From positions 1 to 22,593 of the forward strand of contig JADHWW010000026.1 of the NCBI GenBank assembly GCA_016783285.1: a DNA stretch of 22,593 bases. The letters are read 5' to 3'. Made by a program: the position numbers and the translations under genes. Positions 13,935 to 21,655 of this stretch are shown piece by piece; the stretch's first letter is position 1, and every line of letters begins with the position of its first letter. This stretch comes from Anaerolineae bacterium. Lineage in GTDB: Bacteria > Chloroflexota > Anaerolineae > B4-G1. Below the pieces are notes generated by a model that worked only from the letters and a program-made list of their open reading frames with translations, did not search any database and was not told where the DNA came from.

Positions 13935-15817
13935 GGCCTGCCTCCTTTCGACGGGACTTGGGCAAGCTCAGTCGGGCCGCTCAGGGCCTTGCCTGGGGCG
14001 AACAACGCGCCCAGTTCGTCCGTCGTCAGCACGCCGGGCGGCACGCCGTATTCCCCCAGCGCCTGGGCCAACTGTGTGACTTGCGGCGGCGCGATGGAGG
14101 TTTGCGCCAGAACCTCTCCTTCCTGAAACACCTCCCGCGTGAGGTCGTCGAGCAGAACGCGCCCCTTCCCCATCACCACCACCCGCTCCGTATACTCGGC
14201 GATGAGGTCCATATCGTGGGTGATCATAATGACCGTGGTGCCACTTCGGTTCAACTCACGGGCGATGTCGGCCAACTCGTACCGGCCCCGGTAGTCCTGG
14301 CCCGTCGTCGGCTCGTCAAAGATCAACACCTGCGGGCACATCGCCGCCACCGCCGCCACGGAGATCTTGCGCCGGTCGCCGAAACTGAAGTTGAAGGGGT
14401 ACTGCTCCCGCTTCTCCCACAACCCGACCTGCCTCAACGCCTGCTCCACCCGCGCCCGTATCTCCTCCTCGCTCAGGCCGCAGTTGCGGGGGCCGAAGGC
14501 CACCTCCTCCTCAGCCGAAAGGGCGAACAGTTGCGTGTCCGGGTTCTGGAGCACCAGCCCGATGCGGCGGGCCAGCCGGGCCGGTGAGGTCTGCGCCACG
14601 TCCTCACCATCCACCAGCACCCGCCCGTCAGACGGTCGCAGCAGCCCCAGGATAGCCTTCACCAGCGTGGTCTTGCCCGCACCGTTCTGGCCGATCAGAC
14701 CAACGAACTCGCCGGGCCAGACCCGCAGGCTGACTCCGTCCAGCGCGGGCACGTCCATGCCTGGATATGCGTAGCGCACGTCTTGCACATCAATACGGGG
14801 CTTGCCCTGAGCCAAGCCGAAGGGCAGTCCCTCAGGCTGGGCCACTTGCAGTTCGTGGTCCGTCTGAGGCGGGCTTTCACACGGCTCGACGGCTCGACTG
14901 AGCTCGCCGAAGTCTGAGCTCGAAGTCACGCACAGGCTCCCATCCGCCAGCAGCCCCGAAAGGCAGGCACGGCTCTCCTCCAGCGTCACCGCTTTCAGAC
15001 CCTTTGGGTTTTCCGAAATCCGAAGGGTCTCCCACACACAATCAGATATGGTACATTCCACGCGCGTCACCGCCGGCACCTGGACGTGAATGCGATCCAG
15101 CAGTTCCACCTGCGAGAAAACCTCTGCCGGCGTGCCCTCGCCCACCACGCTCCCCTCGTCCAGCACGACCACCCGGTCGGCGAAGCGGGCCACCCGTTCG
15201 CTCTTGTGCGTCGCCAGCACGATAGTCAGGCCCAACTCCTCGTTCAGCGTGCGCAGGACGGAGAACACCTCCTCCGTGCCCAGCGGGTCCAGTTGTGAGG
15301 TGGGCTCGTCCAGCACCATTAACTGCGGCTGCACCACCAGGCCGGAGGCGACGGACAGCCGCTGCTTCTGCCCGCCCGAAAGTTGGGCCGGCGTGCGATC
15401 CTCCAGCCCCTCCAGCCGCACCGTCTTGAGCGCCCACATCACCCGCTCAATGATCTCGTCGCGCTCCATCCCCAGGTTCTCGGCGGCGAAGGCGACCTCC
15501 GCCCGCACGCTGGAGGTGAACAGTTGCGCCTCCGGGTCCTGGAGCACCATCCCGACGATTTGGGCCAGTTCGTAGACGTGGTGCTCGAAGGTATCCATCC
15601 CCAGCACGCGCACCCGTCCCTTGACCCGCCCCCCGGTGATGTGAGGGACCACGCCGTTGAGGAACAGGCATAGCGTGGTCTTGCCCGCTCCGTTGGCCCC
15701 CATGATGGCCACGTACTCGCCCTGGCGCACCTCCAGATCCACGCCGTCCAGCGCCCGGGTGCCGTTAGGGTAAGTATACGTCAATCCATGAATACTGATG
15801 GCCCAATCATTTGCCAT
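13931..15817 (-). CDS. ECF transporter fused double ATPase
   Basis: The 628-aa protein contains two ABC ATPase domains of the EcfA/CbiO type. Domain 1 (about 5-245): Walker A GANGAGKTT 40-48 (Lys46), LSGGQ 146-150, Walker B LMVLDE 166-171, His204. Domain 2 (about 342-570): Walker A GQNGAGKTT 376-384 (Lys382), Walker B VLIFDE 497-502, His534. Its signature motif is FSFGDRR at 477-483 in place of LSGGQ. The linker 252-342 is unusual: much of it is encoded by three dispersed repeats (14801-14826, 14881-14928, 14997-15030). The C-terminal 570-628 tail is not recognised. ATG 15817 has no Shine-Dalgarno; it lies within a heptamer array 10 bases after the stop of the S-component gene, so re-initiation is likely. 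It powers EcfT-coupled import. Confidence 0.92.
   Translation of the reverse strand: MANDWAISIHGLTYTYPNGTRALDGVDLEVRQGEYVAIMGANGAGKTTLCLFLNGVVPHITGGRVKGRVRVLGMDTFEHHVYELAQIVGMVLQDPEAQLFTSSVRAEVAFAAENLGMERDEIIERVMWALKTVRLEGLEDRTPAQLSGGQKQRLSVASGLVVQPQLMVLDEPTSQLDPLGTEEVFSVLRTLNEELGLTIVLATHKSERVARFADRVVVLDEGSVVGEGTPAEVFSQVELLDRIHVQVPAVTRVECTISDCVWETLRISENPKGLKAVTLEESRACLSGLLADGSLCVTSSSDFGELSRAVEPCESPPQTDHELQVAQPEGLPFGLAQGKPRIDVQDVRYAYPGMDVPALDGVSLRVWPGEFVGLIGQNGAGKTTLVKAILGLLRPSDGRVLVDGEDVAQTSPARLARRIGLVLQNPDTQLFALSAEEEVAFGPRNCGLSEEEIRARVEQALRQVGLWEKREQYPFNFSFGDRRKISVAAVAAMCPQVLIFDEPTTGQDYRGRYELADIARELNRSGTTVIMITHDMDLIAEYTERVVVMGKGRVLLDDLTREVFQEGEVLAQTSIAPPQVTQLAQALGEYGVPPGVLTTDELGALFAPGKALSGPTELAQVPSKGGRP
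14801..14826. repeat. CCCTGAGCCAAGCCGAAG repeat in ATPase linker
   Basis: A single copy of the element found in tandem at 4974-5039, with one base change, is read in frame as residues GLPFGLAQGK (about 330-339) of the double ATPase. Confidence 0.7.
14881..14928. repeat. GGCTCGAC...GAGCTCGCCGAAGTC repeat in ATPase linker
   Basis: The stretch has GGCTCGAC twice, a GAGCTCGCCGAAGTC core and a second GAGCTCGAAGTC, a pattern I associate with dispersed repeats of Chloroflexota-like genomes. It is translated in frame as about residues 298-313 (SSSDFGELSRAVEP). Confidence 0.55.
14997..15030. repeat. Palindromic AGACCCTT...GAAGGGTCT repeat in ATPase linker
   Basis: AGACCCTTTGG and CCGAAGGGTCT are near-perfect inverted arms around a short A/T-rich centre. 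The 34-base element is read in frame as about residues 263-274 (ETLRISENPKGL) of the double ATPase. Confidence 0.7.
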
Positions 15818-15849
15818 TTGTCATTTATCATTGGTCATTGGTCATTCCT
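15808..15849. repeat. Six-unit CATTTGT/CATTGGT heptamer array
   Basis: CATTTGC, CATTTGT, CATTTAT, CATTGGT, CATTGGT and CATTCCT lie in perfect 7-base register. On the minus strand the array supplies the last codons and TGA stop of the S component (MTNDQ) and the ATG start of the double ATPase, leaving no room for a normal ribosome site. Confidence 0.85.
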
Positions 15850-16679
15850 ACCGCCGTCTCGTCCAACAGACTACCCGGCACGCGGCGCAGTCCGGTGCGC
15901 CACAGTGCCCGGAACAGCGCGAAGGCCGCCAACCCCTGGACTACAACGGCAATGACGTAGAGCAGGAAAGCAGCGTGGTTGTCGGTGATCGTCATCTCAG
16001 GAGGCCACTTGAGGACGTAGGCGTAAGGCTGCTGCCAGATCGGGCGGTGCGCGGTGATGGCGACCCAGGGAGCCCACAGGAAGCCCGCCGACTGCAAGGT
16101 GACGGGCCTGCCCCGGTGAACCCAGCGTCCCACCGGGGTGAAGGCCCACACCAGCCACGCCACAAATCCCAGCAGGATGTACCAGTAAGAAAGCAGATAG
16201 GCCGGCTCCGGCGGCGGGGCGAACCCCTGAGTCTGACCAGGCCAGCGGTACGGGAACACAACCACCAGCGCCAGGCTCAGCACCCACCAGACCAGCATCA
16301 CCCAGCGCCACCGACGGGCGAGGAGACCGGAGACCAGCGCGGGTATGGCCCCCGACAGCACCACGTCGAGAGGGCCCATCGGGAAAGCGCCCGGGGCGAC
16401 GAACAGCCCGATGAGGCCGCCGATCAGCCCGGCCACGAACCCCGCCCACGGCCCCAGCAACATCCCCGTCACCGGAAAGAGCACGATCTGGCTCAGCGAG
16501 GCGTACCCCCCGCCGCCGGAGTACATAAGCACCGGGATGAGCGACCCCACGCCGGTGAGCGCGCCGAACAGCGCTACCCAGGAGAGCGGCGCGCCCAGGA
16601 TCGAGGACATAGGCCGACGGGCGAACTCCCGCTCCTCCTCACCTTCCCCTGCCCCGTTAACCTCAGTCTCCTCGGTCAT
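15828..16679 (-). CDS. ECF transporter substrate-specific (S) component, copy 1
   Basis: This 283-aa membrane protein resembles ECF S components: a charged N-terminus (1-27, many Glu), then helices at about 33-53, 63-95, 103-120, 126-143, 162-181, 197-211 and 237-258, with the Gly-rich LGPWAGFVAGLIGGLIGLF (75-93) typical of the family. A Pro-rich loop (PYRWPG, FAPPPEPAY) lies at 143-161. At more than 280 aa it is larger than the usual S component of about 200 aa. The substrate is not readable. A paralogue, roughly three-quarters identical by eye, is encoded at 21656-22489. ATG 16679 lies inside the end of the AOR gene (17-base overlap) with GGAGG 6 bases ahead, and the ATPase gene follows directly. 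Its C-terminal MTNDQ is heptamer-derived and absent from the paralogue. Confidence 0.85.
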   Translation of the reverse strand: MTEETEVNGAGEGEEEREFARRPMSSILGAPLSWVALFGALTGVGSLIPVLMYSGGGGYASLSQIVLFPVTGMLLGPWAGFVAGLIGGLIGLFVAPGAFPMGPLDVVLSGAIPALVSGLLARRWRWVMLVWWVLSLALVVVFPYRWPGQTQGFAPPPEPAYLLSYWYILLGFVAWLVWAFTPVGRWVHRGRPVTLQSAGFLWAPWVAITAHRPIWQQPYAYVLKWPPEMTITDNHAAFLLYVIAVVVQGLAAFALFRALWRTGLRRVPGSLLDETAVGMTNDQ

Positions 16680-18624
16680 CTACGGCCTCCAACTCGTCGG
16701 CGACGTCCTGCATGTCGAGTTCCTCCAGTTTGGCCCGGGTCGGCCAACCGCGCTCCCTGTCCCAGCCACACAACTCGTAGTACCGATCCTTCAGGGCCTC
16801 GAACCTGTCCCTGTCTATCTGCGTGGGCAGCAGTTCTTCCGTCACCGGATGCATGTCCATCCACACGGTATCGAAGATCGCGTCGTGGAACGTATCGTCC
16901 TCCCGCGTGCGCCCCTCCCTCTTCACCATAACCGCCCGGCGCAGGTTCCAGATCCGCTCCCCCGCCCTCCACAGTTCCTCCACATCCATATCAACCCCCG
17001 TCACCGCCGAGAACACCCGGCTCTCGAAGATGCGGATGTCCATCTCGGGGGGATCGAACAACTGATCAGGCAGGCAGAAGAAATTGCACATCGGCAGCGA
17101 GTTCTTGAGGGATTGATTGCACTGGGTCCACACGGTCTGACGCTCTATCCCCTCGTACACGGCCTCGACCTCGCCGCCGCTGGGGTGGGCATATGTGGAC
17201 CTGCCCCCGGGCACCCCGAAGTGCTCCGCTATGGCGGCCGCGGCCGCGGCCACGTCGGCGGGGTCCTTGACGAAAGCATCGGCGCCACACCCGGCGAAGG
17301 AGAGGTAGGCGTCGGTCGAGTTGCCGGGGTCCCTCGAGTCCACGGCTGCGTGCAACGCCAGCGGCAACCACCCGTAGAAATGGCTGGTGTAACCGTGCGC
17401 CGGGAACAGGAGTTCGTACACTCTCCTCACCGCATCCTCTCGCCCGACCCTGTCAACGAGGCGGCTCAAGGCCCGCGCCATACCTGCGGAGAAAGGGCTT
17501 GTGCCCTCGGCGATCCCGTCCATCAGCACGGCCAGGGCCTTGCGCCCCGCATCCGTCCCCCCCACAATCTCAGAGATGGGGGGCAGGCCGGCCTCCGCCC
17601 ACTCCTCCTCCGCCAAGAGGCCCTCCATAAAAAGTTGACTGAGAAACCACATCAGCCCCAACAACTCGTAGTGGTTTATGCCGAGTTTCTGGGCGACCAG
17701 CGTCCCCTCCCACGCGGTCCTGCCGTCCTGGACGAAAAAACCAAGCCACCACGAGGCGCACATAGCCAGCCCCTGTCCCACTCCGGGCACGTCGTAGAAG
17801 CCTATGCACTGGTAGGGGCATCCGTAGCAGCCGGCGAACTTCTTGCGGTATTTCCCCACCATCTCGGTCTCTACCTGCCCGCCACACAACGGTTTCCGCG
17901 CCCAGACCTGCGAGGCGCCCGTCAACCATTGGCCCTTCGCCTTCCTGCCGGCGATGAGCCCCAGGAACTCGTCGGGCTTGGCGATCCTGACGCTACCCGT
18001 TCCCCGGACGGAGATGGCCTTGAGGTTCTTGGAGCCCATGACGGCCCCAAACCCGCCCTGACCGGCTGTACTGCCCGTCTCGTTGGCGATCACAGCGTTG
18101 CGGCTGAGGTTCTCCCCGGCCGGCCCAATGCATAGCACAGAGGCCCCCGGCTCGTCGCCCATCATCACCCGCTGGGTCTCGAACATATCCAGACCCCACA
18201 GGTCACCGGCGTCCCTTATCTCCACCGCTTCGTCCTGTATCAAGATGTAGACCGGCCTGTCCGCCCTCCCCAGAACGACAAGCCCATCGTATCCGGCGTA
18301 TTTCAGTTCCGCAGGCCACTTCCCCCCGAAGCCGGAGTAGGTGAACAGTTCCCTGGGATAGGACTGAGGCGCTATGCTACAGACTTCCGCTCTGCTAAAC
18401 GGGCCAGGCAAACCCGTCAGCGGCCCCACGGAAATGAGGAGCGGGTTAGCGGGATCGAAAGCAGCGACCTCTGGACATCCCAGATCCCAGAAAATCTTGG
18501 TGTTGAGCCCCACGCCCCCAATGAACTTTTCTGGTTCGTAGTCGGTTGTTGGTATTTTGGCTATTCCTCTGTCCGTCAGGTCAATCTGTAGCACGTTTCC
18601 GGCCCAACCGCATAATCCTGACAT
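16663..18624 (-). CDS. Aldehyde:ferredoxin oxidoreductase family protein
   Basis: The 653-aa protein has the size and pattern of tungsten-pterin aldehyde:ferredoxin oxidoreductases, which oxidise aldehydes to acids and reduce ferredoxin. Visible features are the N-terminal GNVLQIDLTDRG, the pterin-binding region with FSRAEVCSIAPQSYP and SGFGGKWPAELKYAGYDGLV at 97-116, AGQGGFGAVMGSKNLKAI at 187-204, and the 4Fe-4S ligands Cys266, Cys269, Cys273 (CYGCPYQC) with Cys513 or Cys517 near the C-terminal part (MCNFFC). The gene is preceded by a four-cluster ferredoxin (5-base gap) and overlaps the S-component gene, so it belongs to one operon. Substrate could be any aldehyde; the neighbouring PLP enzyme suggests an amine-derived one (inference). 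Anaerobic metabolism is implied. Confidence 0.92.
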   Translation of the reverse strand: MSGLCGWAGNVLQIDLTDRGIAKIPTTDYEPEKFIGGVGLNTKIFWDLGCPEVAAFDPANPLLISVGPLTGLPGPFSRAEVCSIAPQSYPRELFTYSGFGGKWPAELKYAGYDGLVVLGRADRPVYILIQDEAVEIRDAGDLWGLDMFETQRVMMGDEPGASVLCIGPAGENLSRNAVIANETGSTAGQGGFGAVMGSKNLKAISVRGTGSVRIAKPDEFLGLIAGRKAKGQWLTGASQVWARKPLCGGQVETEMVGKYRKKFAGCYGCPYQCIGFYDVPGVGQGLAMCASWWLGFFVQDGRTAWEGTLVAQKLGINHYELLGLMWFLSQLFMEGLLAEEEWAEAGLPPISEIVGGTDAGRKALAVLMDGIAEGTSPFSAGMARALSRLVDRVGREDAVRRVYELLFPAHGYTSHFYGWLPLALHAAVDSRDPGNSTDAYLSFAGCGADAFVKDPADVAAAAAAIAEHFGVPGGRSTYAHPSGGEVEAVYEGIERQTVWTQCNQSLKNSLPMCNFFCLPDQLFDPPEMDIRIFESRVFSAVTGVDMDVEELWRAGERIWNLRRAVMVKREGRTREDDTFHDAIFDTVWMDMHPVTEELLPTQIDRDRFEALKDRYYELCGWDRERGWPTRAKLEELDMQDVADELEAVDDRGD

Positions 18625-18629
18625 TTTGA

Positions 18630-19100
18630 CTACCCCCCATTCCCTGGCGCAAGTCTCAACGCTTCTACGGGGCAGTACTCAACGCATATTGGTCCCTCTT
18701 CCCTCCCCCTGCACAAATCACATTTGAAAGCGACGCCCTTCTCTTCATTGTACATCACCCTTGGGGGATCAAACGGGCAGGCTTCAACACATTGCGAGCA
18801 GCCTATACATTTGTCTTCGTTGACGTACCTTGCTCCAGTCTCCTCGTCAATGCACAGAGCACCGTCCATTGACGGGCAGGCAAAGTAACAACTGGGAGCC
18901 GGGCATTGCTGACAGACCAGGAAGTGAAACTCAGCCACAAGCGGGTATCTGACGACACGTGCTCTGGATAAAGCGGGTCCCCCCACACCCTCGTGATATA
19001 ACGCGCACATTAACTCGCACGTTCCACATCCAGTGCACTCTGCCGGATTGAAGATGATCACTCCCGATTTCGGAATCTCAAGGACACCTTCACGTGCCAT
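18630..19100 (-). CDS. Four-cluster ferredoxin-like electron-transfer subunit
   Basis: The 156-aa protein has four 4Fe-4S cysteine sets in the order of HycB/DmsB-type subunits: Cys22/25/28/32, Cys63/66/71/75, Cys98/101/104/108, and Cys127/130/139/143. Such proteins pass electrons for a catalytic partner; here that is almost certainly the AOR-family enzyme encoded 5 bases downstream. The start is ATG 19100 with AGGGAG 4 bases ahead; an in-frame upstream start at 19142 would lie inside the aminotransferase gene and adds 14 residues without support. It begins 8 bases after the aminotransferase stop, which suggests coupled translation. Confidence 0.92.
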   Translation of the reverse strand: MAREGVLEIPKSGVIIFNPAECTGCGTCELMCALYHEGVGGPALSRARVVRYPLVAEFHFLVCQQCPAPSCYFACPSMDGALCIDEETGARYVNEDKCIGCSQCVEACPFDPPRVMYNEEKGVAFKCDLCRGREEGPICVEYCPVEALRLAPGNGG

Positions 19101-19104
19101 AGTA

Positions 19105-19110
19105 CTCCCT
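19105..19110 (-). promoter_or_regulatory. Shine-Dalgarno AGGGAG deciding the ferredoxin start
   Basis: AGGGAG on the minus strand lies 4 bases before ATG 19100 and overlaps the TAG of the aminotransferase gene. It supports the shorter ferredoxin start. Confidence 0.55.
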
Positions 19111-20473
19111 ACTTGGATTGCGGTGTCCGCGCCGCCAGGCATGCCTCCAGGGTAATCTGGTGGGCACGGATGATCTCCTCCATGTCTTCGTCGCTATGGG
19201 CCGGGGAGATGAAGGCCAGGTGGATGGGGGCGGGAATAAAGACCCCATTGAGGCGTAGCAAGAGCGCAAAGTCATACCGAGCCTCAAAGTCCTCGCGTAT
19301 GAGATCGCGGGGCTTGGTCACCGGAGGGGGCTGGAGATGAGCCTGGAAGAGGGAACCCACCCCGGTCATCGTGGCTGGCAAGCCTCTCGACCGGGCGAAG
19401 TCATTGAAAGTGGCCCGCAGGTGATCCCCCTTGGCTGCCAGTTCACCGTAGATCTGGGGGTGATCCATCAGGTAGTCCAGCAGCGCGTTTCCAGCGGCCA
19501 CGGTCAAGCAATTGCCGCTGAAGGTGCCGGCTACAGCGATAGGTGGCTCCATCTCAGTGACAGCATGCATTATCTCTCGAGAGCAGCCTACTGCGCCTAT
19601 GGGCAACCCCCCGCCAATGGCCTTGCCATAAGTGGCTATATCAGGGACGACCCCGTAAAACTCCTGGCCCCCGCCCAGGGCCAGGCGGAAACCCGTCATC
19701 ACCTCGTCGAAGAGAAGGAGCACCCCCGTCCGCCTGGTGACCTCTCGCAGTTTCTGTAAGAAGCCCTTGTCTGCAGGAAGAGTGCCAGGTCCGAATACTG
19801 GCTCGATCATGACCACCGCCAGTTCGGAGGCGTGCTCAGCGATCAGATCAAAGGCGCTTTCCTCCCCGTAGGGAAGAAGAAGCATGGCATCTTTGGCAGC
19901 CTTGGGCAGGCCCGCTGCCTGAGGGACTAGATTAGGGCGCTCGGCCGGGCCCATCAGTTCCGGGTCCAACAGGATGCTCCACAACGAGTATTCGTGCGCG
20001 CCGTGGAAGCCCCCTTCAAACTTGGCGACCTTGTCCCGGCCGGTGTAGGCGCGGGCGATGGTTATCGCCTTCATGACTGCCTCGAAGCCCGAATTGCAGA
20101 GCAGGATCATTTCGGCGCAGGGCGCACACTTGACGAACTTCTCCGCAAACTCTACCTCCAAAGGATGGGGAGCACCGTAGTGGGTGTCCCGCTCCAACTG
20201 GGCGGCCAGTGCCTCCATCACTGGAGCAGGGCGATGGCCAAGCAGGTGCACCCCATAGCACATACAGCAGTCCAGGTAGCGATTGCCGTCAATGTCCCAT
20301 AAGTAGGCGCCCTCCGCCCGCTGGACGTAGAAAGGATAAGGATCGAAAGTGCGCGCCGCGCTGATCTCACCTCCCGGATAGACCTTCTGCGCCCGTTCCC
20401 ATATCTCTCCCGATTTAGGATTACGCTGGCGCAGAGCCTCCAGGAGTTCCTCTGTACTCATCCGCTGGTTCAC
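19109..20473 (-). CDS. Class III aminotransferase, glutamate-1-semialdehyde aminomutase-like
   Basis: This 454-aa PLP enzyme has the architecture of the GSA-aminomutase branch of class III aminotransferases: YPGGEISAAR at 32-41, RAEGAYLWDIDGNRYLD at 52-68, the phosphate-binding NSGFEAVMKAI at 127-137 (Phe130 where Thr is usual), FDEVMTGFR with Asp256, and Schiff-base Lys284 in YGKAIGGGLPIGA. The context argues against a tetrapyrrole role: no heme genes are nearby, and the neighbours are a ureohydrolase, a ferredoxin and an AOR. I infer that it makes an aldehyde from an amine or amino acid. GTG 20473 is chosen because AAGGA lies 7 bases ahead; ATG 20461 is an alternative. The 52-base gap upstream contains a heptamer array. 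Confidence 0.88.
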   Translation of the reverse strand: MNQRMSTEELLEALRQRNPKSGEIWERAQKVYPGGEISAARTFDPYPFYVQRAEGAYLWDIDGNRYLDCCMCYGVHLLGHRPAPVMEALAAQLERDTHYGAPHPLEVEFAEKFVKCAPCAEMILLCNSGFEAVMKAITIARAYTGRDKVAKFEGGFHGAHEYSLWSILLDPELMGPAERPNLVPQAAGLPKAAKDAMLLLPYGEESAFDLIAEHASELAVVMIEPVFGPGTLPADKGFLQKLREVTRRTGVLLLFDEVMTGFRLALGGGQEFYGVVPDIATYGKAIGGGLPIGAVGCSREIMHAVTEMEPPIAVAGTFSGNCLTVAAGNALLDYLMDHPQIYGELAAKGDHLRATFNDFARSRGLPATMTGVGSLFQAHLQPPPVTKPRDLIREDFEARYDFALLLRLNGVFIPAPIHLAFISPAHSDEDMEEIIRAHQITLEACLAARTPQSK

Positions 20474-20512
20474 AGTTGGTTCCTTTCCCTGACCTCGATC
20501 TCACGCACTAGC

Positions 20513-20547
20513 CATTGGTTACTGGTTATTTGTCATTGGTCATTGAC
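20513..20547. repeat. Five-unit CATTGGT-type heptamer array
   Basis: CATTGGT, TACTGGT, TATTTGT, CATTGGT and CATTGAC lie in 7-base register. On the minus strand they encode the end (MTNDK) and TGA stop of the ureohydrolase and part of the spacer before the aminotransferase gene. Confidence 0.75.
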
Positions 20548-21635
20548 CTTTTTCTGAGAGCCAATCCAATCAGCACTTCGACGTAGAACCTGTTGGCAAT
20601 CAAGGCACTTGTCCCCTTGTGGTCGTAGGCCGGTCCTATACAGCAGATGTCGAACCCGGCCAGATTTGTCTCCCGTGACAGCACCCGCAGGGCCTCCCTC
20701 ACCTGGCGGGCGGTCAACCCGAAGGCGTCAGGATACTTCTGAGCGGGGAAATGTAAAGGGTCAATCACGTCCACGTCCAAAGAGACGTAGATTCTCTCCG
20801 TGTCCTGGCTTGCGATCTCGATGGCCCGGGCGATGACCTCGTGCATGCCCACCTTCTCCACGTCCGTGATGGTGAAGACGGTGCACCCGATCCACTCCGC
20901 GACCTGGGCCCATTCCGCCGGGCTCTGCGTTCCCCTGATCCCGATCTCGACCAAGTTCTTCGGATCAACCTGGCAAGAGGCGAATATCCTGCCCAGTGCG
21001 TTTCCGGCGTTCAGCCGGCCGCCGGCCGGCGTCAGGTCGTAGTGCGTATCGAAGAAAACGATCCCGGTCTTGCCCTGCGTGTTGTCAGAGATGGCCTTCA
21101 TCACCATGTAGGGTATCGAATGGTCTCCGCCGATGACCAAGGGCACAGCACCCGCCCGTACGATGTCCGATACCTTGTCAATGGCTCGCCGCGCGGTCTC
21201 CTCCACGTCCCATTCCTTGACCTCCACGTCGCGGTAATCCACCACCTTGACGTGGTCTGGAAGTCTGAACCCCGGCCCGACCTCAGGCCAGAGGCCGCCG
21301 CTGGAGAGAACAGAGTAGTGAACCGAGTACTTGCGAATGTACTCCGGGGCATCGTAAGCACCGCTTCTGGTCAAAATCGCGTCCGGGTCGGCGGGTCGCT
21401 CTCCCATCGTGGCGAAGGTTGTCGAGTTCAGTATCCGATCCCCTTCCCAGGGAATCCCGACGAAGATGGCATCCGCCCCCTTCAGATCGTCGGCGTCCCA
21501 GGCTACGGGCAGTTCCATGAAAGAGGGCGTGTCCCCATAGACACGAGGCCTGATGAACGCTGCTTCTAAAGCAGCCACATTCTTGGCCTGCCAATTGCTC
21601 TGCACGCTGAGCCTGTTATCCTTCAACTCGTCCAT
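20526..21635 (-). CDS. Ureohydrolase (arginase/agmatinase family) of unknown substrate
   Basis: The 369-aa protein has the arginase fold metal ligands: His172 in GGDHS, Asp196/His198/Asp200 in FFDTHYD (usual DAHxD), and Asp287/Asp289 in SLDVDVIDP. All six di-metal ligands are present. The loop after DTHYD, LTPAGGRLNAGNALGR, lacks the conserved HGT found in agmatinases, so the guanidino substrate is not predictable; arginine, agmatine, guanidinobutyrate and formiminoglutamate are the classic options. Activity would release urea, or another C-N hydrolysis product. ATG 21635 follows GGGAGAAGAG. It is the second gene of the run, 20 bases after the S-component gene. The C-terminal SMTNDK is heptamer-derived. 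Confidence 0.88.
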   Translation of the reverse strand: MDELKDNRLSVQSNWQAKNVAALEAAFIRPRVYGDTPSFMELPVAWDADDLKGADAIFVGIPWEGDRILNSTTFATMGERPADPDAILTRSGAYDAPEYIRKYSVHYSVLSSGGLWPEVGPGFRLPDHVKVVDYRDVEVKEWDVEETARRAIDKVSDIVRAGAVPLVIGGDHSIPYMVMKAISDNTQGKTGIVFFDTHYDLTPAGGRLNAGNALGRIFASCQVDPKNLVEIGIRGTQSPAEWAQVAEWIGCTVFTITDVEKVGMHEVIARAIEIASQDTERIYVSLDVDVIDPLHFPAQKYPDAFGLTARQVREALRVLSRETNLAGFDICCIGPAYDHKGTSALIANRFYVEVLIGLALRKRSMTNDK

Positions 21636-21655
21636 TTCATCTCTTCTCCCATCCG

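Noticed and set aside
16345..18135. Long open plus-strand frame (596 codons) opposite the AOR gene
   Set aside because: It is antisense to a clear AOR-family gene and an S-component gene, is rich in His, Arg and Pro, and shows no domain. High-GC codon bias explains it.
19109..20473. True hemL (tetrapyrrole synthesis)
   Set aside because: The fold matches, but the phosphate-binding motif has Phe for Thr, no heme genes are nearby, and the operon is catabolic in appearance.
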